From assembly GCF_021018895.1 (NCBI RefSeq), contig NC_079380.1, forward strand, positions 1,781,001-1,845,000: a DNA stretch of 64,000 nt, in the 5' to 3' direction. The stretch comes from Seriola aureovittata. Lineage: Eukaryota; Chordata; Actinopteri; Carangiformes; Carangidae. Below, one piece after another: positions 24,448 to 35,886 of the stretch. The notes beneath the pieces are model-generated. The model searched no databases, had not been told where the DNA came from, and worked only from the letters and a program-made list of their open reading frames with translations. Position numbers and translations under genes: made by a program. Every line of letters starts with the position of its first letter. Within the stretch, counting starts at the first letter, position 1.

Positions 24448-24570
24448 CGCTGAAGATGGTCCAGTGGAGAACGACCACCACCGGAAACATGGAGACGTGG
24501 ACTGGAACCTCAGCTGGGACGACCTGAGGTATGTGGCTCAGGTGTGTGACCTTCAGGGAACAGAGACCAG
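24448..24570 (+). pseudogene. Exon-like fragment with splice signals, gene unknown
   Basis: A pyrimidine-rich acceptor ending CATCAG is followed by 123 open bases encoding SAEDGPVENDHH... and ending NLSWDDLRYVAQVCDLQG plus a few residues, then a consensus donor CAG-GTAAGT. It is conserved in the other V-V region (56492-56614, reverse). I do not recognise the gene. It could be a stray exon of a host gene or part of a transposon. Confidence 0.35.
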
Positions 24571-24599
24571 GTAAGTCCAGGTGCAGTCGAGCTTGAAGA

Positions 24600-25010
24600 A
24601 AACCAGCTAGAAAGACGAGATGTTAGTGTGTTGCTTCACTGTCTAAAGAATGAGTCTTGGTAATTACACCAATCAAAGGTGTGAGACACAGAGACATGTG
24701 GTTTGTGGTGAATGTGGAAGTGGTTTCAAAACAAAAGCCACTCTGAAAGCAGTAAAAACAGAAGGACAAAGACAAAGTGTGAAAGCAGCGACCCTGAAGG
24801 GAACAGAGAGGAAGAGAGAACCAGAGCAGGGAGGTTAAAGCAGCTCCACCTGGAGCAGCTACAACAGTGAAAAGCTGCTGAAACATCCAGGACTCAGGAT
24901 TAATAATCTCATTCATTACATCAGTCACAGAAACTCTTATTTTAACTACATTTATCTCATACAACTTATTTTATTTAAATAGAATTTGAAAAGCAGGAAT
25001 TGACTTTGTG
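24600..25010. repeat. Duplicated block, one of three copies in the V-V regions
   Basis: Contains GAATGTGGAAGTGGTTTC (a zinc-finger-like ECGSGF on the plus strand). Copies are at 56062-56440 (reverse) and 59018-59310 (+). No functional gene is supported. Confidence 0.55.
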
Positions 25011-26146
25011 CTGTTGGGACTTCTTCTTCAGTAAATACTGTTTCTTCATCACTACTGCTACATGGTATTACAGTACGCCTGGTGTGGAGCAGTGTGTGGC
25101 TGCAGCCACCAGAGGGCAGCAGAATACAAGTTTAATTCATCACAGCAGCAGCAGCAGCAGAGGAAGACATTGATTCAATTTATACAGCACATTTCATTAA
25201 AGGTGAACTCACTGTGATTTACACTCAAATGTTTAACAGTCAGAACCAGGAAGAGAAGAAGAGACAATATACAACTGCAAGAAATGTACAAGTGAAGAAG
25301 AGACACTATACAACTGCAAGAAATGTACAAGTGAAGAAGAAACTTCAGTGTGAAACTTTTCAGGACCCTCCGCTGGCTTCGTCTTTACACACTCATCATT
25401 CAAAGCACAACTTTATTTGAAATGGGAGTTTCCAAAGACACCAAACATGTGCCACTGAACTTTGGGGAAATGGGAATAAAATGATGCAGCACAACATTTG
25501 ATGGAGTCTGAGCTTTGAATATTTCATCAGTGGAAACACCATGAAGAAAAACATGACAGACACAATAGATGATATTATAAGACAGAGCGGGAAAAGAATT
25601 CAAGTCCATAGAAATTCACTCATATTATTGAAGTGAATGAAATAAAGTGAAGGGGAACTTTAAGGCTTCAAATCACAGCTGAGGAGCTCTGTGGATTTGG
25701 ACTTTTGTGTTTCCATCACAGCTGTTCAACAACAGATGACAGTGTGTGTTACTAAATTCACCAGCAACCTGAATGTGTGTGTGTTGTTGTGTTTCTGCAT
25801 CATGGTGACCCAGATTTTTCATCTGCTGTCAGATTCAAATCAAGAGCAAGAAACTTTTCACTCAGTCACTTCAGAGAAACAGAGAATTGTGGGAAAAAAG
25901 ATGAAAAGAATGAGAATGAAAGAAAGAGAAAGAGTTGAAAGAAGAAATGAATCCCCTCTGCAGGCTGACAGTGAGCTTCATCTTCTTCTTCAACAGCAGA
26001 CATTTGAAGATTGAACACAAACAGCATGTTGGAGACTGAAGGTCTCAGTTTGACCAATCACACACTGAAACATAGAAGCTTTTTCCACTTTAATGTTGCT
26101 GCCATGAAATGATCATTTTCACTCTTCATTCATTTTTCTTTCCCCT
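25011..26146. other. Conserved 5' flank of the cassette-3 V
   Basis: Inverted partner of 18233-19375. Contains the tandem duplication at about 25250-25345. No gene recognised. Confidence 0.6.
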
Positions 26147-26273
26147 TTAAAAGCTCCCACTCAGAGGAAAAGCACACAACAGCTTGAGCTGAGCCGTCAA
26201 TTAGCAGCAGCGGCCTCATCTGTGGGCCGCAGGGGCTGATGGGAGGTTTGAGGAGGCGTCAGAAACCACGTGG
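26147..26273 (+). promoter_or_regulatory. Probable TRGV promoter region, cassette 3
   Basis: TATA-like TTTAAAAG at 26147-26154 and AACCACGTGG (RUNX-like plus E-box) at 26264-26273, about 100 bases before the ATG. Conserved in all V genes here. Confidence 0.4.
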
Positions 26274-26369
26274 CCCTCGTCTGAGCTCACAGCTCGTCCT
26301 TGTTTGGCCTCAGCTGCATCAGAGCTCCACTTCTCCCCAGCTTCACCAGAGGAAACACCACGGCACAAA

Positions 26370-26827
26370 ATGCTTTTCCTCCCAGCTGCTGCTCTGTGCT
26401 GTCTGTGTTCAGGTGAGTGTTTCCAGCCAATCAGGAGCCAGCAAACTCAACCTGTGACAAACACTGTCACACTAACCTTCATCTACCTGTCTGTGTCTCT
26501 ACAGCGCTGGTTGCCATGGCAGCAGAGCTGATTCAGGACCAGTTATCATTGACCAGGAGAGTTGGTGAAACAGTCTCCTTCAGCTGTGGACGAACTGACC
26601 AGTGTGACACTGATTATGTGTTCTGGTTCCAGAAGAAAGAGACAGAAACATTCAGTCTGATTCTGAACATTAACAGATATGATGGCTACATATTTTCAGA
26701 TTTCAATCATCCTCAGAAAGATGATTTCACAGCTTTTAAAAAACAGAACAGCTGGGAGTTGCAGATTAAGAACGTTAAACTCTCTCATTCAGCCTCCTAC
26801 TACTGCTCCTGTCTGAAGGATGATCCC
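26370..26827 (+). CDS. TRGV: T-cell receptor gamma variable segment, cassette 3 (leader plus V exon)
   Basis: The leader exon is 26370-26412 (MLFLPAAALCCLCS), the intron 26413-26504, and the V exon 26505-26827, running open into the RSS. First Cys in VSFSCGR, Trp in YVFWFQKK (Phe replaces the usual Tyr after Trp), second Cys in ASYYCSC. The CDR1 cysteine is kept (TDQC) but the framework-3 cysteine of the other V genes is Trp here (NSWEL). CDR2 (NINRYDGYIFSDF) differs from its siblings. The same-strand J is 13.6 kb away at 40478, about twice the distance in other cassettes because of nested transposons. Confidence 0.9.
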
Positions 26828-26865
26828 CACAGTGAGAAATGATCCCTGCAGCCTGAACAAAAACC
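26828..26865 (+). other. 23-RSS of the cassette-3 TRGV
   Basis: Heptamer CACAGTG 26828-26834, 22-base spacer, nonamer ACAAAAACC 26857-26865. Confidence 0.93.
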
Positions 26866-27238
26866 TCCAGATGAACAGATGTCAAACAGTGTTTGTGACA
26901 GGAAGAGAGCAGGAAACCACAGCCCAGGTTCACATATTTCACCTCCAGGTCACACACTTTTTCTTGACTTTTCTATGATATTGATTGATATTTTGATGAG
27001 ATATTTCAGCAGGTTTCCTGTTGTTCCACACAGTGAGGACAAAGAAGAAACACACAAGCACAATAATAAAAGAAGATGAAGAGAAAACTATTAAAGGAAC
27101 TCAATGAATCAAATGAGATCCAACAGAAAAGCTGGAAACAACAAACACACTTTAAATCATATCATGGATTGATCCTGTGGGATTGATCCTTTCATCCTCA
27201 CAACTTCCTCATTTGGGATGGATTCCTTTAGAAAATAT
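26866..27238 (+). other. Conserved 3' flank of the cassette-3 V
   Basis: Shared with all V segments; no gene seen. The homology is interrupted by a SINE and then ends at about 27690. Confidence 0.6.
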
Positions 27239-27608
27239 TCATTCATTTTCTACCACTTATCCTCTAGTAGGGTCGCGGGGGGGCTGGAGCCTATCCCAGC
27301 ATCTTTCCGGGCGAAAGGCGGGGTACACCCTGGACAGGTCGCCAGTCCATTGCAGGGCAAACACATAGAGACAGACAACCATTCACACTCACAGCCACAC
27401 CTATGGTCAATTTAGAGTATCCAATTAGCCTAGCCCCCATTTTGCATGTCTTTGGACTGTGGGAGGAAGCCAGAGAACCCGGAGAGAACCCACACTTGGG
27501 AGAACATGCAAACTCCACACAGATAGATCCCACGGCCGAGCCGGGACTCAAACCCAGAACCTTCTAGCTGTGAGGCGACAGCGCTAACCACTGCACCACC
27601 GTGCAGCT
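27239..27608 (-). mobile_element. tRNA-derived SINE with target-site duplication
   Basis: Minus-strand SINE of about 370 bases. The head has a B-box-like phrase and CTGTCGCCTCACAG; the tail ends in GAATGA repeats. A 14-base duplication CCTTTAGAAAATAT flanks it at 27225-27238 and 27609-27622. Empty sites exist in the other V flanks (for example at 61726-61739). Confidence 0.85.
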
Positions 27609-27689
27609 CCTTTAGAAAATATCAATAGTAAAATGATAGAAATACAAAAGGTGGGTGGCTGTATCACTTGCAGACGTTTGCACTACTTT

Positions 27690-28365
27690 CGTATAAGGCA
27701 GACTTGAATGACGGAGAACAGGTAGTGCAGTTTCGGAAGGATGTTGCTGAGGGACTGGATAGAATAGATAAATCAGGGCTTCCAGGAAAGTTGAAACTGT
27801 GGTGTCTGCAGTTTGGGTTATTATAATAACCCAAATCATTTTCACTCTTCACTCATAATAACCCAAACTGGGTTATATATATAATATTAAATTAGGAAGT
27901 GGCTAGGTGTGCCTAGATGTTTAAGCACAGTGGCACTGTATGGGAAAGGCATACTTCAGCTCCCAGTAACTAGTCTAGTGGAGGAGTTTAAATGTACCAA
28001 GGTTAGGACAGAGCTCCTGTTATCTGGGAGCAAAGATGCGGTAGTTAGTAAGGTGGTTCCAAACCCAATCAAGGGGAGAAAGTGGAATCCAAGAATCGCA
28101 GTGCAGGAGGCAGAAGCAACGCTTAGGCATACAGGGATTGTGGGTAATGTCCAAATAGGCCGGGGAGGCTTGGGGCTTGGCCCAGGCAAACCGGTGTGGA
28201 GTAGAGCAGGTCCCAAGGAGAAGAGAAAGCTAGTCGTGGAGCAGGTTCGTAGACAGGAGGAATTATTAAGGGGTGCTAAGGCAGTGGCCCAGGCTAAGCA
28301 GGGACAGTGGGTGAATTGGGAAGGTGTAGACAAGAAAAAGCTTAGCTGGAAAGAACTCTCGTTCC
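27690..28365 (+). mobile_element. Non-LTR-type reverse-transcriptase C-terminal fragment
   Basis: The plus strand encodes pieces familiar from fish and cnidarian retroelement proteins: GLDRIDKSGLPGKLKLW, then after an 80-base AT-rich interruption WLGVPRCLSTVALYG, LQLPVTSLVEEFKCTK, GRKWNPRIAVQEAEATLRHT and WEGVDKKKLSWKEL. The clade was not assigned. The left junction is where V-flank homology stops; the right junction abuts the truncated BEL integrase. Confidence 0.5.
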
Positions 28366-31255
28366 TCGGCGGGCAATGAACCTCCTCAGAGCCATCAAAA
28401 AGGAGTCGGCATCAATGTTGGTGAGGAGATCTAAGTGCACGGCCTGCGTGGTGAGGCACTTAAAGATTATCCCCCACATCTTTTCAAGTCGACGGCCCAC
28501 CTTCACCTGGAACGGCCCAAAGCAGTCCATACCCGTGGAGTGGAAGGCTGGCTTGAAGAGGCGAAGGCGAGCGGCTGGTAGGTCAGCCATCTTGGGGACC
28601 ACAGGTCTGGACTTCCACCGATGGCACCCTGCACACGTGTGCTGATGGCGACGGATAGCTTCCCGTCCCCTGAGGATCCACAAAGTACGCCGAATTTCGG
28701 CAAACACTCGCTCCGGTCCAGGGTGATGCAAACGGCCGTCGTAATCCTGTATCAGCAGTTTGACGGCGGGGTGGCTGGGGTCCAGAACGATAGAATGCAG
28801 GATAGCGTAGTCTAGCTCCTCCGATCTCCGTAACCTCCCACCAACCCGGATGACTTTATCTGACTCGTCGAACTCTGGGGACAAGGTAAGTAATCGGCTA
28901 CTTGACAGAACAGGTTTACCGGCTTTCAAGAGGCGCATATCATCTGGGAAGCTGTCCTGTTGGGCTTGTTGGAAGATGAGGGTCTCTGCTTCCTGGTAAT
29001 CTGCCGCTGTAGGACTACTGGACTGATCTGCCGCCCCGTGAAGCGCCTTTGCAGTAATCTCTACAAGCTCCCTCCATGTGCTGCACTTGCTGGCGTCTTG
29101 GATGCGGGGCTCACCAACTGTAGATGTGACTCCGCAGAAGGTCGACTTCCGGAGTTCCGATACCTCTTCCTGAGCAGGAAGGGGAGGGTTTCCTGGCCAC
29201 TCGTCCCGAGCTCGGAGGAGGAACTGTGGGCCCTGACTCCACCGATTGGGTTCTGAAAGATCTCTCAGGGTCTTTCCTCTTGTGATATCATCTGCAGGAT
29301 TCCTTGCTGAATCCACATAGCGCCATGTCCAGAGATCTGTGAGTTCCTGGATTTTAGCCACCCTTGTTCCAATGAAAACCTTAAAGCGGCAGGAATCGGA
29401 CTGTAGCCACATCAGCACAGTTGTGGAATCAGTCCACAAAGTGATCCCACCGATCTTCAATGTGAGCTCCTGCTGAATCACTGTGGCTATCTGCGCTCCT
29501 ACCACCGCTGCACACAGCTCCAGTTGTGGCATGGACAGAAGACGTTTGGGTGCCACTCTCGATCTTGCCATGAGGAATGCCAGGTAGGTATTGCCCTGAT
29601 TGTCCTCTGTCCGCAAGTATGCCAGAGCCCCATATGCCTTCTCGGAGGCATCACAGAATATGTGGACCTCACAAGTGACGCTGGCACTGTCCACTGCTTC
29701 AGGGGTGTAACACCTTGGCAGGCTGATGGATGGTAGGACTTGCAGTTCCTCTACCCACTCATTCCAGGCATTTAGAAGCTCTTGGGGGAGGAGGGGATCA
29801 TCCCATTCTCTGTTTTTGTCCCAGAGACGCTGGACCAGAACCTTGGCTCTGGTTGTATAAGGCAAGATGTACCCAAGAGGGTCATACTGGCTTGCCAGAA
29901 CCTTATACCCATTCCGCATGGTCGGCACCTCACACTCCACTGGTTGCTGCTTGTACCCTAGGCTGTCTGACTGGAAGTGCCAACTGAGCCCGAGCGTTGA
30001 TTCAGGGACCTCTACACTATCTTGGGTGAGCCAGAGCTCCAAGCTATCTGATCGGGCATCCTTTGGCAGGTGACCAACGACGCTGGGGTTGTTGCTGGCC
30101 CACTGGCGCAGCTCAAAACCACCGGTGGCTAGAAGGGTCGTCAGCCTGTCCACGAGTTCCCTGGCCTCCACTACTGTCGGTAGACTCTGGAGGCAGTTGT
30201 CCACATAAAAACATCGTTCCACTGAGGACCGAACACTGTCTCCAGGCTCACTGTGGTCCCAAACATGCTTCTGCACGGCATAGATCGCGCAGCAGGGACT
30301 ACAAGTGGTACTGCAGGCCTGGCTGGTGCTTGATTGGCGTGGAGCTGGACTGTGGAGGATGCTGCTGAGGATCTCCATAACCCAGCTGTTTAGGGCGCAG
30401 ACCCACCTGGTATAGACGACCCCTGTCTGGAGGGGGAGCACTCACTGCTGCTGGTCTGTCGTGGGTCTTAGCAACGGAGGGGGTGTTGAAGCTGATTTCC
30501 TGGAGCACGTGCATCACCTGGTCCAGGAGGCCTGCCACCTTATTCCTCTGTGGCTGCTCTTCGGGCTCTGGCCATGGTGGTGGGGGTTCTGGCCATTCCT
30601 CTTCTTCACATTGTTCCCCTGCTGAGGGCAGAGCTTGATCAGGTGGGGGTACGTCGTCAGGCCACTCGCCTGAACCTGGCTGTAGATCGAGGGACCTTAT
30701 GGGGGCGTGGCTTACTGTAGCTGTCTGTGCTTCCTGGAGGCTGCGTACTGAGTCAACGAGCGACCTCATGTCCTTTCTGAGTGAGTGAAGCTGCCCGAAA
30801 TCCCTATGAATGGCTAACTGAGCTTCACGAAGCAGTGTGTTCTCCTCCCTTATCACCTCCAGCTCCTGATAGAAGCCAAAGGAGCTATACTGCTTTTCCT
30901 GGTCTCTCTTACCTTGGAGGCGATAAGGTGAGTGGTTAGGAGAAGTGAGGGAGGTCATCTTGGCTGCTCCCTCTTGGTGATGATACTCATCCTCTTCATG
31001 CCCATGTTCGTATGGTACTGTGCTTGAGTAGTGTGTATTTTGTGGTTTACCCCTTGGATAGTCAAGTTCGTAATCCTCTAGATGACGTGGTGGATGTCTA
31101 TCCCTCTTAGGACGGGCTCCACTGCTGTACTGTTGCATCCTTATCCTGGAGTAAAGGTCAGAATCCGGCTCGAAGGACCTCAATGTTACTGAGGGTTGTA
31201 ATAAAGGACTGTATTAATTGTTGTGTGTTGATCCTGATTTCTAGCTTCGCCCCAG
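28342..31255 (-). mobile_element. BEL/Pao-type LTR retrotransposon, internal region, truncated and deleted
   Basis: On the minus strand a gag-like frame (31183-30299, coiled-coil-like, charged) is followed by a pol frame read from about 30300 down to 28363. Pol shows the reverse-transcriptase active-site variant CFYVDNCL, the Pao/A17-type linker (GLSWHFQSDSLGYK, SQYDPLGYILP), RNase H (HIFCDASEKAYGA, LWTDSTTVLMWL, RNPADDITRG), the integrase zinc region (CAGCHRWK) and the start of the integrase core (GMDCFGPF). The protease and first half of the reverse transcriptase are deleted at about 30300, and the integrase breaks off at FIARRG. No 3' LTR is present. A primer-binding-site-like TGGGGCGAAGC lies just before the 31256 boundary. 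Confidence 0.8.
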
Positions 31256-33495
31256 GTGTGTCTGTCAAAACACAGATGCTGACAACTCTTCTTTGGTTTG
31301 ACTGTTTAATAGGTTCAGGCAACAGTACAGAACATGGTCACGGCTTTGTGTGAATGGTTCTGTCCAAAAAAAGGAAAAAACATTATCTGGCCCACATTAC
31401 ACGCACAAACATATATGAAATATGCACTTTAAATATTTGTAACAAACACACACCTTTCTGTATATGTAGTATAACTAGTTAGCATAAACAGCAAACTCAC
31501 TCACTTTTTTTTTTTAATTATGTCTTTATTTGGAATGGACAGAGAGTACATCTACATGGCATCAACAATACAGCGGCAGTAAATGCCATTCCAGTTTTTG
31601 TTTTAAATACAGAAAATATGCAACAACAGACTCAGGGCTTATAAATTCAAAGCATGTACAGTCACAAGTCGGGGGTCAGACCCTGTTCGATCTATGTAGA
31701 TCACTCTCTCCTGTAGTAACATAAACTACGTGAGATTGGTGTTAGATTCAAAACAGTGAGAGCAAAGTTATCTTCTTTAAGCCCATGTTAACAGGTTGCC
31801 CAGATTAGATCGCTTAGGAAAAATTCTGATACATCTTAGTAAAAGGTAGATCACTTAACTATGTACAGAACCCATGGGGGGGGGGACCCCTGCCGCCGCT
31901 GTCATAGAAATAATCCTCAAAAACAAGTCATAAATTAAATGAGTAAATTACAAAGCAATATTACCAGTGAGATCATATAAAGTCTGCTCTCGTGGGGGCA
32001 ATGAATGAAATCCAGTTGTTCCAGATTTGGTCAAATTTGTCCTTTTGAAGTCTTAGCTGATAGGTCATTTTTTCCATCCTATATATCTCCAGAATAATTC
32101 CAATCCAGTCATCTAGAGTAGGCGGAACCGGGCTTAACCATCTTCTCGTAACTGATTTCTTATTTGCCACCAAAAGAATTTGCAGCAGTTTTATCTCTCT
32201 CTTACATTGAAAAGAGGGGACATAACCCAGGTACAGGACATCAAAACTCAGAGGTATTTGAGTGGTAAAGATTTTGCTTAAAGAAACCTTGATATCCCTC
32301 CAGAAAGCTTTTAACTTGGGACAATCCCAGAAGATATGGTAGTGGTTTGCAGCAGCCGAGCCACATTGCCTCCAGCACGGCATAGCTGTACCTTTGTACC
32401 TCTCCTGATACGGTGTTCTGAAAAATCTAATAATATTCTTCCAGCAATGTTCTCTCCAGTCCATAGAACTGGTTGTTGTCCACTGGAAGAACCAAATATT
32501 ATCCCAAGCCTCCTCAGAAATCTCAATCCCAGATTCCACTTCCCATTTATCTTTAATGTATTGAGTGTTATTATTGTTGGCGTTGGAGAGAGCTATGTAT
32601 AGCTTTGAAATTGATTTAGAAGGGATCATGGTCATAGCCCTTTTCAGAATGTGGTAAAATTCTAATTCAACATTTGAGAAGTTAGTTAATTTACATTCAT
32701 GGTCAATATAGGAGCGTAGTTGAAGGTATCTGTGGAATTCGATCCGTGCTAAGTCATGCTTGTCCCGCAAGGTATTGAAGCTGCACACAATGTTTTTCTG
32801 AGTAAGTGAGATGAATGTTGTGAGACCATACATTGTCCATGATTTAAAACCGGAGTCATGTCTATTGGGAGTAAAATCAGAGTCAAAAGCAAACCATCTG
32901 AATATTCTCAACATTATATGTATCCCACAAGTGTTAATCACCTTCTGCCAGACTCGAAGAGTGTGGCTCAACCAGGGGTTCCCCAACTTTTCCAAATGAC
33001 ACATTAAGCCTTTATCCGCTATTACAGCTTGGATGGGGAACTGGGTTGATAGATTGGTCTCCAGCTCCTTCCATTTAGCTTTATATGTTTCATTACACCA
33101 ATATAACAGGGGGGTTATCTGGGCCAAACTCACTAACTTAAATACAGAACAAATAGGTAGCTACACATCCACTTCTAGCTGACCAATTAACAACCATATG
33201 CTTTAAGTTAGCATGCAGCTCCAAGCTAGGTGTCTATAATTATCAACTTATGAAAACAAAGGATAATGAACTAGCAACATAAATAATGCGACTTACAGGT
33301 CTCACGGATGCACGCACACAATAACGGTGAAATCAATTAGCCTCTGACTGGCAGCCTCCGTTCTCTCTCTCCACTCTGCACTTTCTGCCGTCTTCAGGCT
33401 CGCATGTGCTCGTTCCCGATGCGCCGCGCGTATCCGCCGCCGATCACCATCACGCGCCCAGAGTAATCGATAATGGCCTATGTCCCTTTTGTACA
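31256..33495 (-). mobile_element. Probable 5' LTR of the BEL/Pao element, split by an L1 insertion
   Basis: This is about 600 bases once the L1 at 31504-33125 is removed. It starts TGT and ends ACA in both readings and lies directly upstream of the primer-binding-like site and gag. A GC-rich stretch at about 33380-33460 could be the promoter side. The boundary at 33495 is where Tx1-like LINE homology resumes. Confidence 0.5.
31504..33125 (-). mobile_element. 5'-truncated L1-type LINE (ORF2 C-terminal part)
   Basis: The minus-strand open frame 33133-31973 (386 codons) encodes an ORF2 C-terminal region with CWRQCGSAAANHYHIFWDCP (zinc-like C-x3-C-H-C) and conserved W-W spacing. A 0.45 kb 3' untranslated part follows, ending in poly(A) (poly(T) 31504-31515). 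A 9-base duplication AAACTCACT flanks it at 31493-31501 and 33126-33134. The long intact frame and clean duplication suggest a recent insertion into the LTR. Confidence 0.8.
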
Positions 33496-35671
33496 CCCTG
33501 GTACAGTTTTCCATTTTTATAAAAGATGTGAAATGTAAAAGTGCATACTGGCACTTTAACATCTCTCTGCTGTCTGATAATGTGTTTAAAAATGTATTCA
33601 GGTGTTTTTGGAACAATCACAGACAGACTAAAGCTGAGTACAGTTCCTTGCAGCAGTGGTGGGATGTAGGGAAAGTTAAAATCAAACAGCTTTGCCTACA
33701 GTACACTTTCAATGTCACAAAGGACATGTCCAGATCTATGAGAGCTCTGGAGAGAGAAGTGGTGGAGCTGCAGGATTTAGCAGACTCCACAGGAGAACGA
33801 GAACACATTCAAGTTCTCAAAGGCAAAAGATCAGCTCTGTTTGACCTGCTGGGTATTTCTGCACAGGGTGCTCTGGTCCGATCTCGTTTCCAGAATGTGG
33901 TAAAAATGGATGCTCCCTCTCACTTGTTCTTTGGTCTGGAGCGTAAGAATGGTCAGAGGAGGCTGATTCACTCTCTGCGGTCTGACACTGGGCAGCTGCT
34001 GCAGGAGTTGGCTCAGATTCGTCAGTGTGCTGTTGGATTTTACCAGGAGCTGTACAAGGCGGAGTTCCAGGAAGAACCAGAGGTGGCGCTGTCCTTCTAT
34101 GCGGGCCTTCCTAAGGTCTCTGAGGGGGATAATGTAGAGCTGGAGGCGCAGCTCTCTGCTCAGGAGCTGCAGGAGGCCCTGCAGAGCCTGCAGAGCGGGA
34201 AGGCTCCCGGGATAGACGGACTTCCTGCAGACTTTTATAAGACCTTCTGGTCTGTCATTGGTGAGGACCTGTTGTTGGTTCTCCAGGACAGTCTGAGAAC
34301 AGGGAGGTTGCCTCTGAGCTGCAGGAGAGCTGTGCTCACCGTCCTCCCAAAGAAAGGAGACTTACAGGACATTAAGAACTGGCGTCCTGTGTCTTTACTT
34401 TGCACGGATTATAAACTGTTGTCCAAAGTATTGGCAGTGCAACTGAGAAAAGTGATGGAGCAGGTCATTCATGTAGACCAGACATACTGTGTACCCGACA
34501 GGTTGATATCTGACAACATTACTCTGATTCGGGACATTTTGAACCTCTCTGGTTCTTTGGGCTGTGAGCTTGGTCTGATTTCTCTCGATCAAGAAAAGGC
34601 TTTTGACCAAGTTGAGCACCAGTACTTGTGGCGGACATTGCAGGCTTTTGGGTTCAGCTCTGGTCTCATAGTCAAGAGCCAGGTCTTGTACAATGACATT
34701 GAAAGTGTAATTAAGATTAATGGTGGTTAGAGCGCTCCATTCAGAGTCCAGAGGGGAGTCAGACAGGGCTGCTCTTTGTCAGGCATGTTATATGCACTGG
34801 CCATAGAGCCATTTCTGCACAAGTTAAGGTCTCTGTCACGAGTTTGAGGTAAGTAGGAGTAAGGGGTGGACCCAAATGCGGAGAAGGTAGCAGTGTCAAA
34901 CTATTTTATTCCAAACAAACCAAAGTCCAAACACGAGTCGCCGAAACACACACCAAACCTCACAACCAACAAACAAACAATGATCCCACAAGGACAAGAC
35001 AGTACAAGGTCTTCTTAAAGGAACAGAACTGATTAGTGATGGAGAACAGGTGGGGAAGCAGACACAGGTGAGACACATCAGGGGATTAACCAAAGGAAGC
35101 AAAACTAGAACTCAGACACTGGGGTGACATGACTATCAAAATAAAACAGGAAGTGCATGGGGAAACAAAGCACAAGACAGGGAAGACAAAACTAGACACC
35201 AGAAACATCCAAACCAGAAACACTCAAAACCCAGAACAGAAACCCAAAACCCAGAAAACCAAAAACCAAGAAAGTCCAAAAAACAAAACCCTGGAGCCTC
35301 CAGGCTGAGACCATGACAGTCATGTTTGTCGGGTTTTTCTTTTCCTGGGTGTGAACATTGTTTTAAACTGTCTGCATATGCCGATGATGTTATTGTTTTT
35401 ATAAAAAAAACCAAGTGACATAAATGTTCTTGATGACACTGTGAGTGATTTTAGTAAACTCTCCATTGCTAAAATGAACTGGGGAAAAACTGAAGCCTGA
35501 GCAGAGGGAGAAGCCTCATACAAGAGCTGTGTTCTGTAGAGAATGATGAATTGGTTTTTGGCCAGTTGCTGAAATGAGTAGAGTTTAATTTATTTAATTT
35601 ATTTTGGAGTTTTTTGTTTTATTTATTTCTTAAAAATGTGTTATTGAGTAAATAAAAGTGGTTTGAAAAAT

Positions 35672-35675
<4 letters not shown>
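33496..35675 (+). mobile_element. Tx1/L1-like LINE fragment with internal insertion and deletion
   Basis: The open frame to 34730 carries the ORF2 middle and reverse-transcriptase part: SAYWHFNISLL, LPADFYKTFWS, CRRAVLTVLPKKGDLQ, NWRPVSLLCTDYKLLS, LISLDQEKAFDQVEH. A stop at 34728-34730 precedes RVQRGVRQGCSLS. A DNA element is inserted at 34833-35319. The reverse transcriptase resumes with the catalytic SAYADDVIVF at about 35367-35400, then most of the C-terminal region is deleted and the 3' tail ends at 35675 against (TC)n. The 5' end is cut by the BEL LTR. Confidence 0.8.
34833..35319. mobile_element. Small non-autonomous DNA element inside the LINE
   Basis: Begins CTGTCACG and ends CATGACAG, an 8-base terminal inverted repeat with one mismatch. 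It interrupts the LINE reverse-transcriptase frame. The interior is A/C-rich, with no transposase. A clear target-site duplication was not identified. Confidence 0.55.

Positions 35676-35710
<35 letters not shown>
35676..35710 (+). repeat. (TC)n tract between two LINEs, cassette 3
   Basis: The tract abuts the 3' end of one LINE on the left and the 5' end of the next on the right. It is probably the target-site duplicate of 39974-40017. Confidence 0.95.
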
Positions 35711-35713
<3 letters not shown>

Positions 35714-35886
35714 CGGAAGTGAGAGCGGTAGACGCTGAGAGCGTGAGCGCGATTTTGCGGAGTGAATGTGTCTTTTCTATCTTTCTTTCTACCTGTTTTC
35801 TGTCATTGTTTAGTCTTGGTTGTTGTACTTTTGGTTGTATCGGTGGTTGTGTTGTTGCGGGGCTGTGTCTCCCGGGGAGCGGAGAC

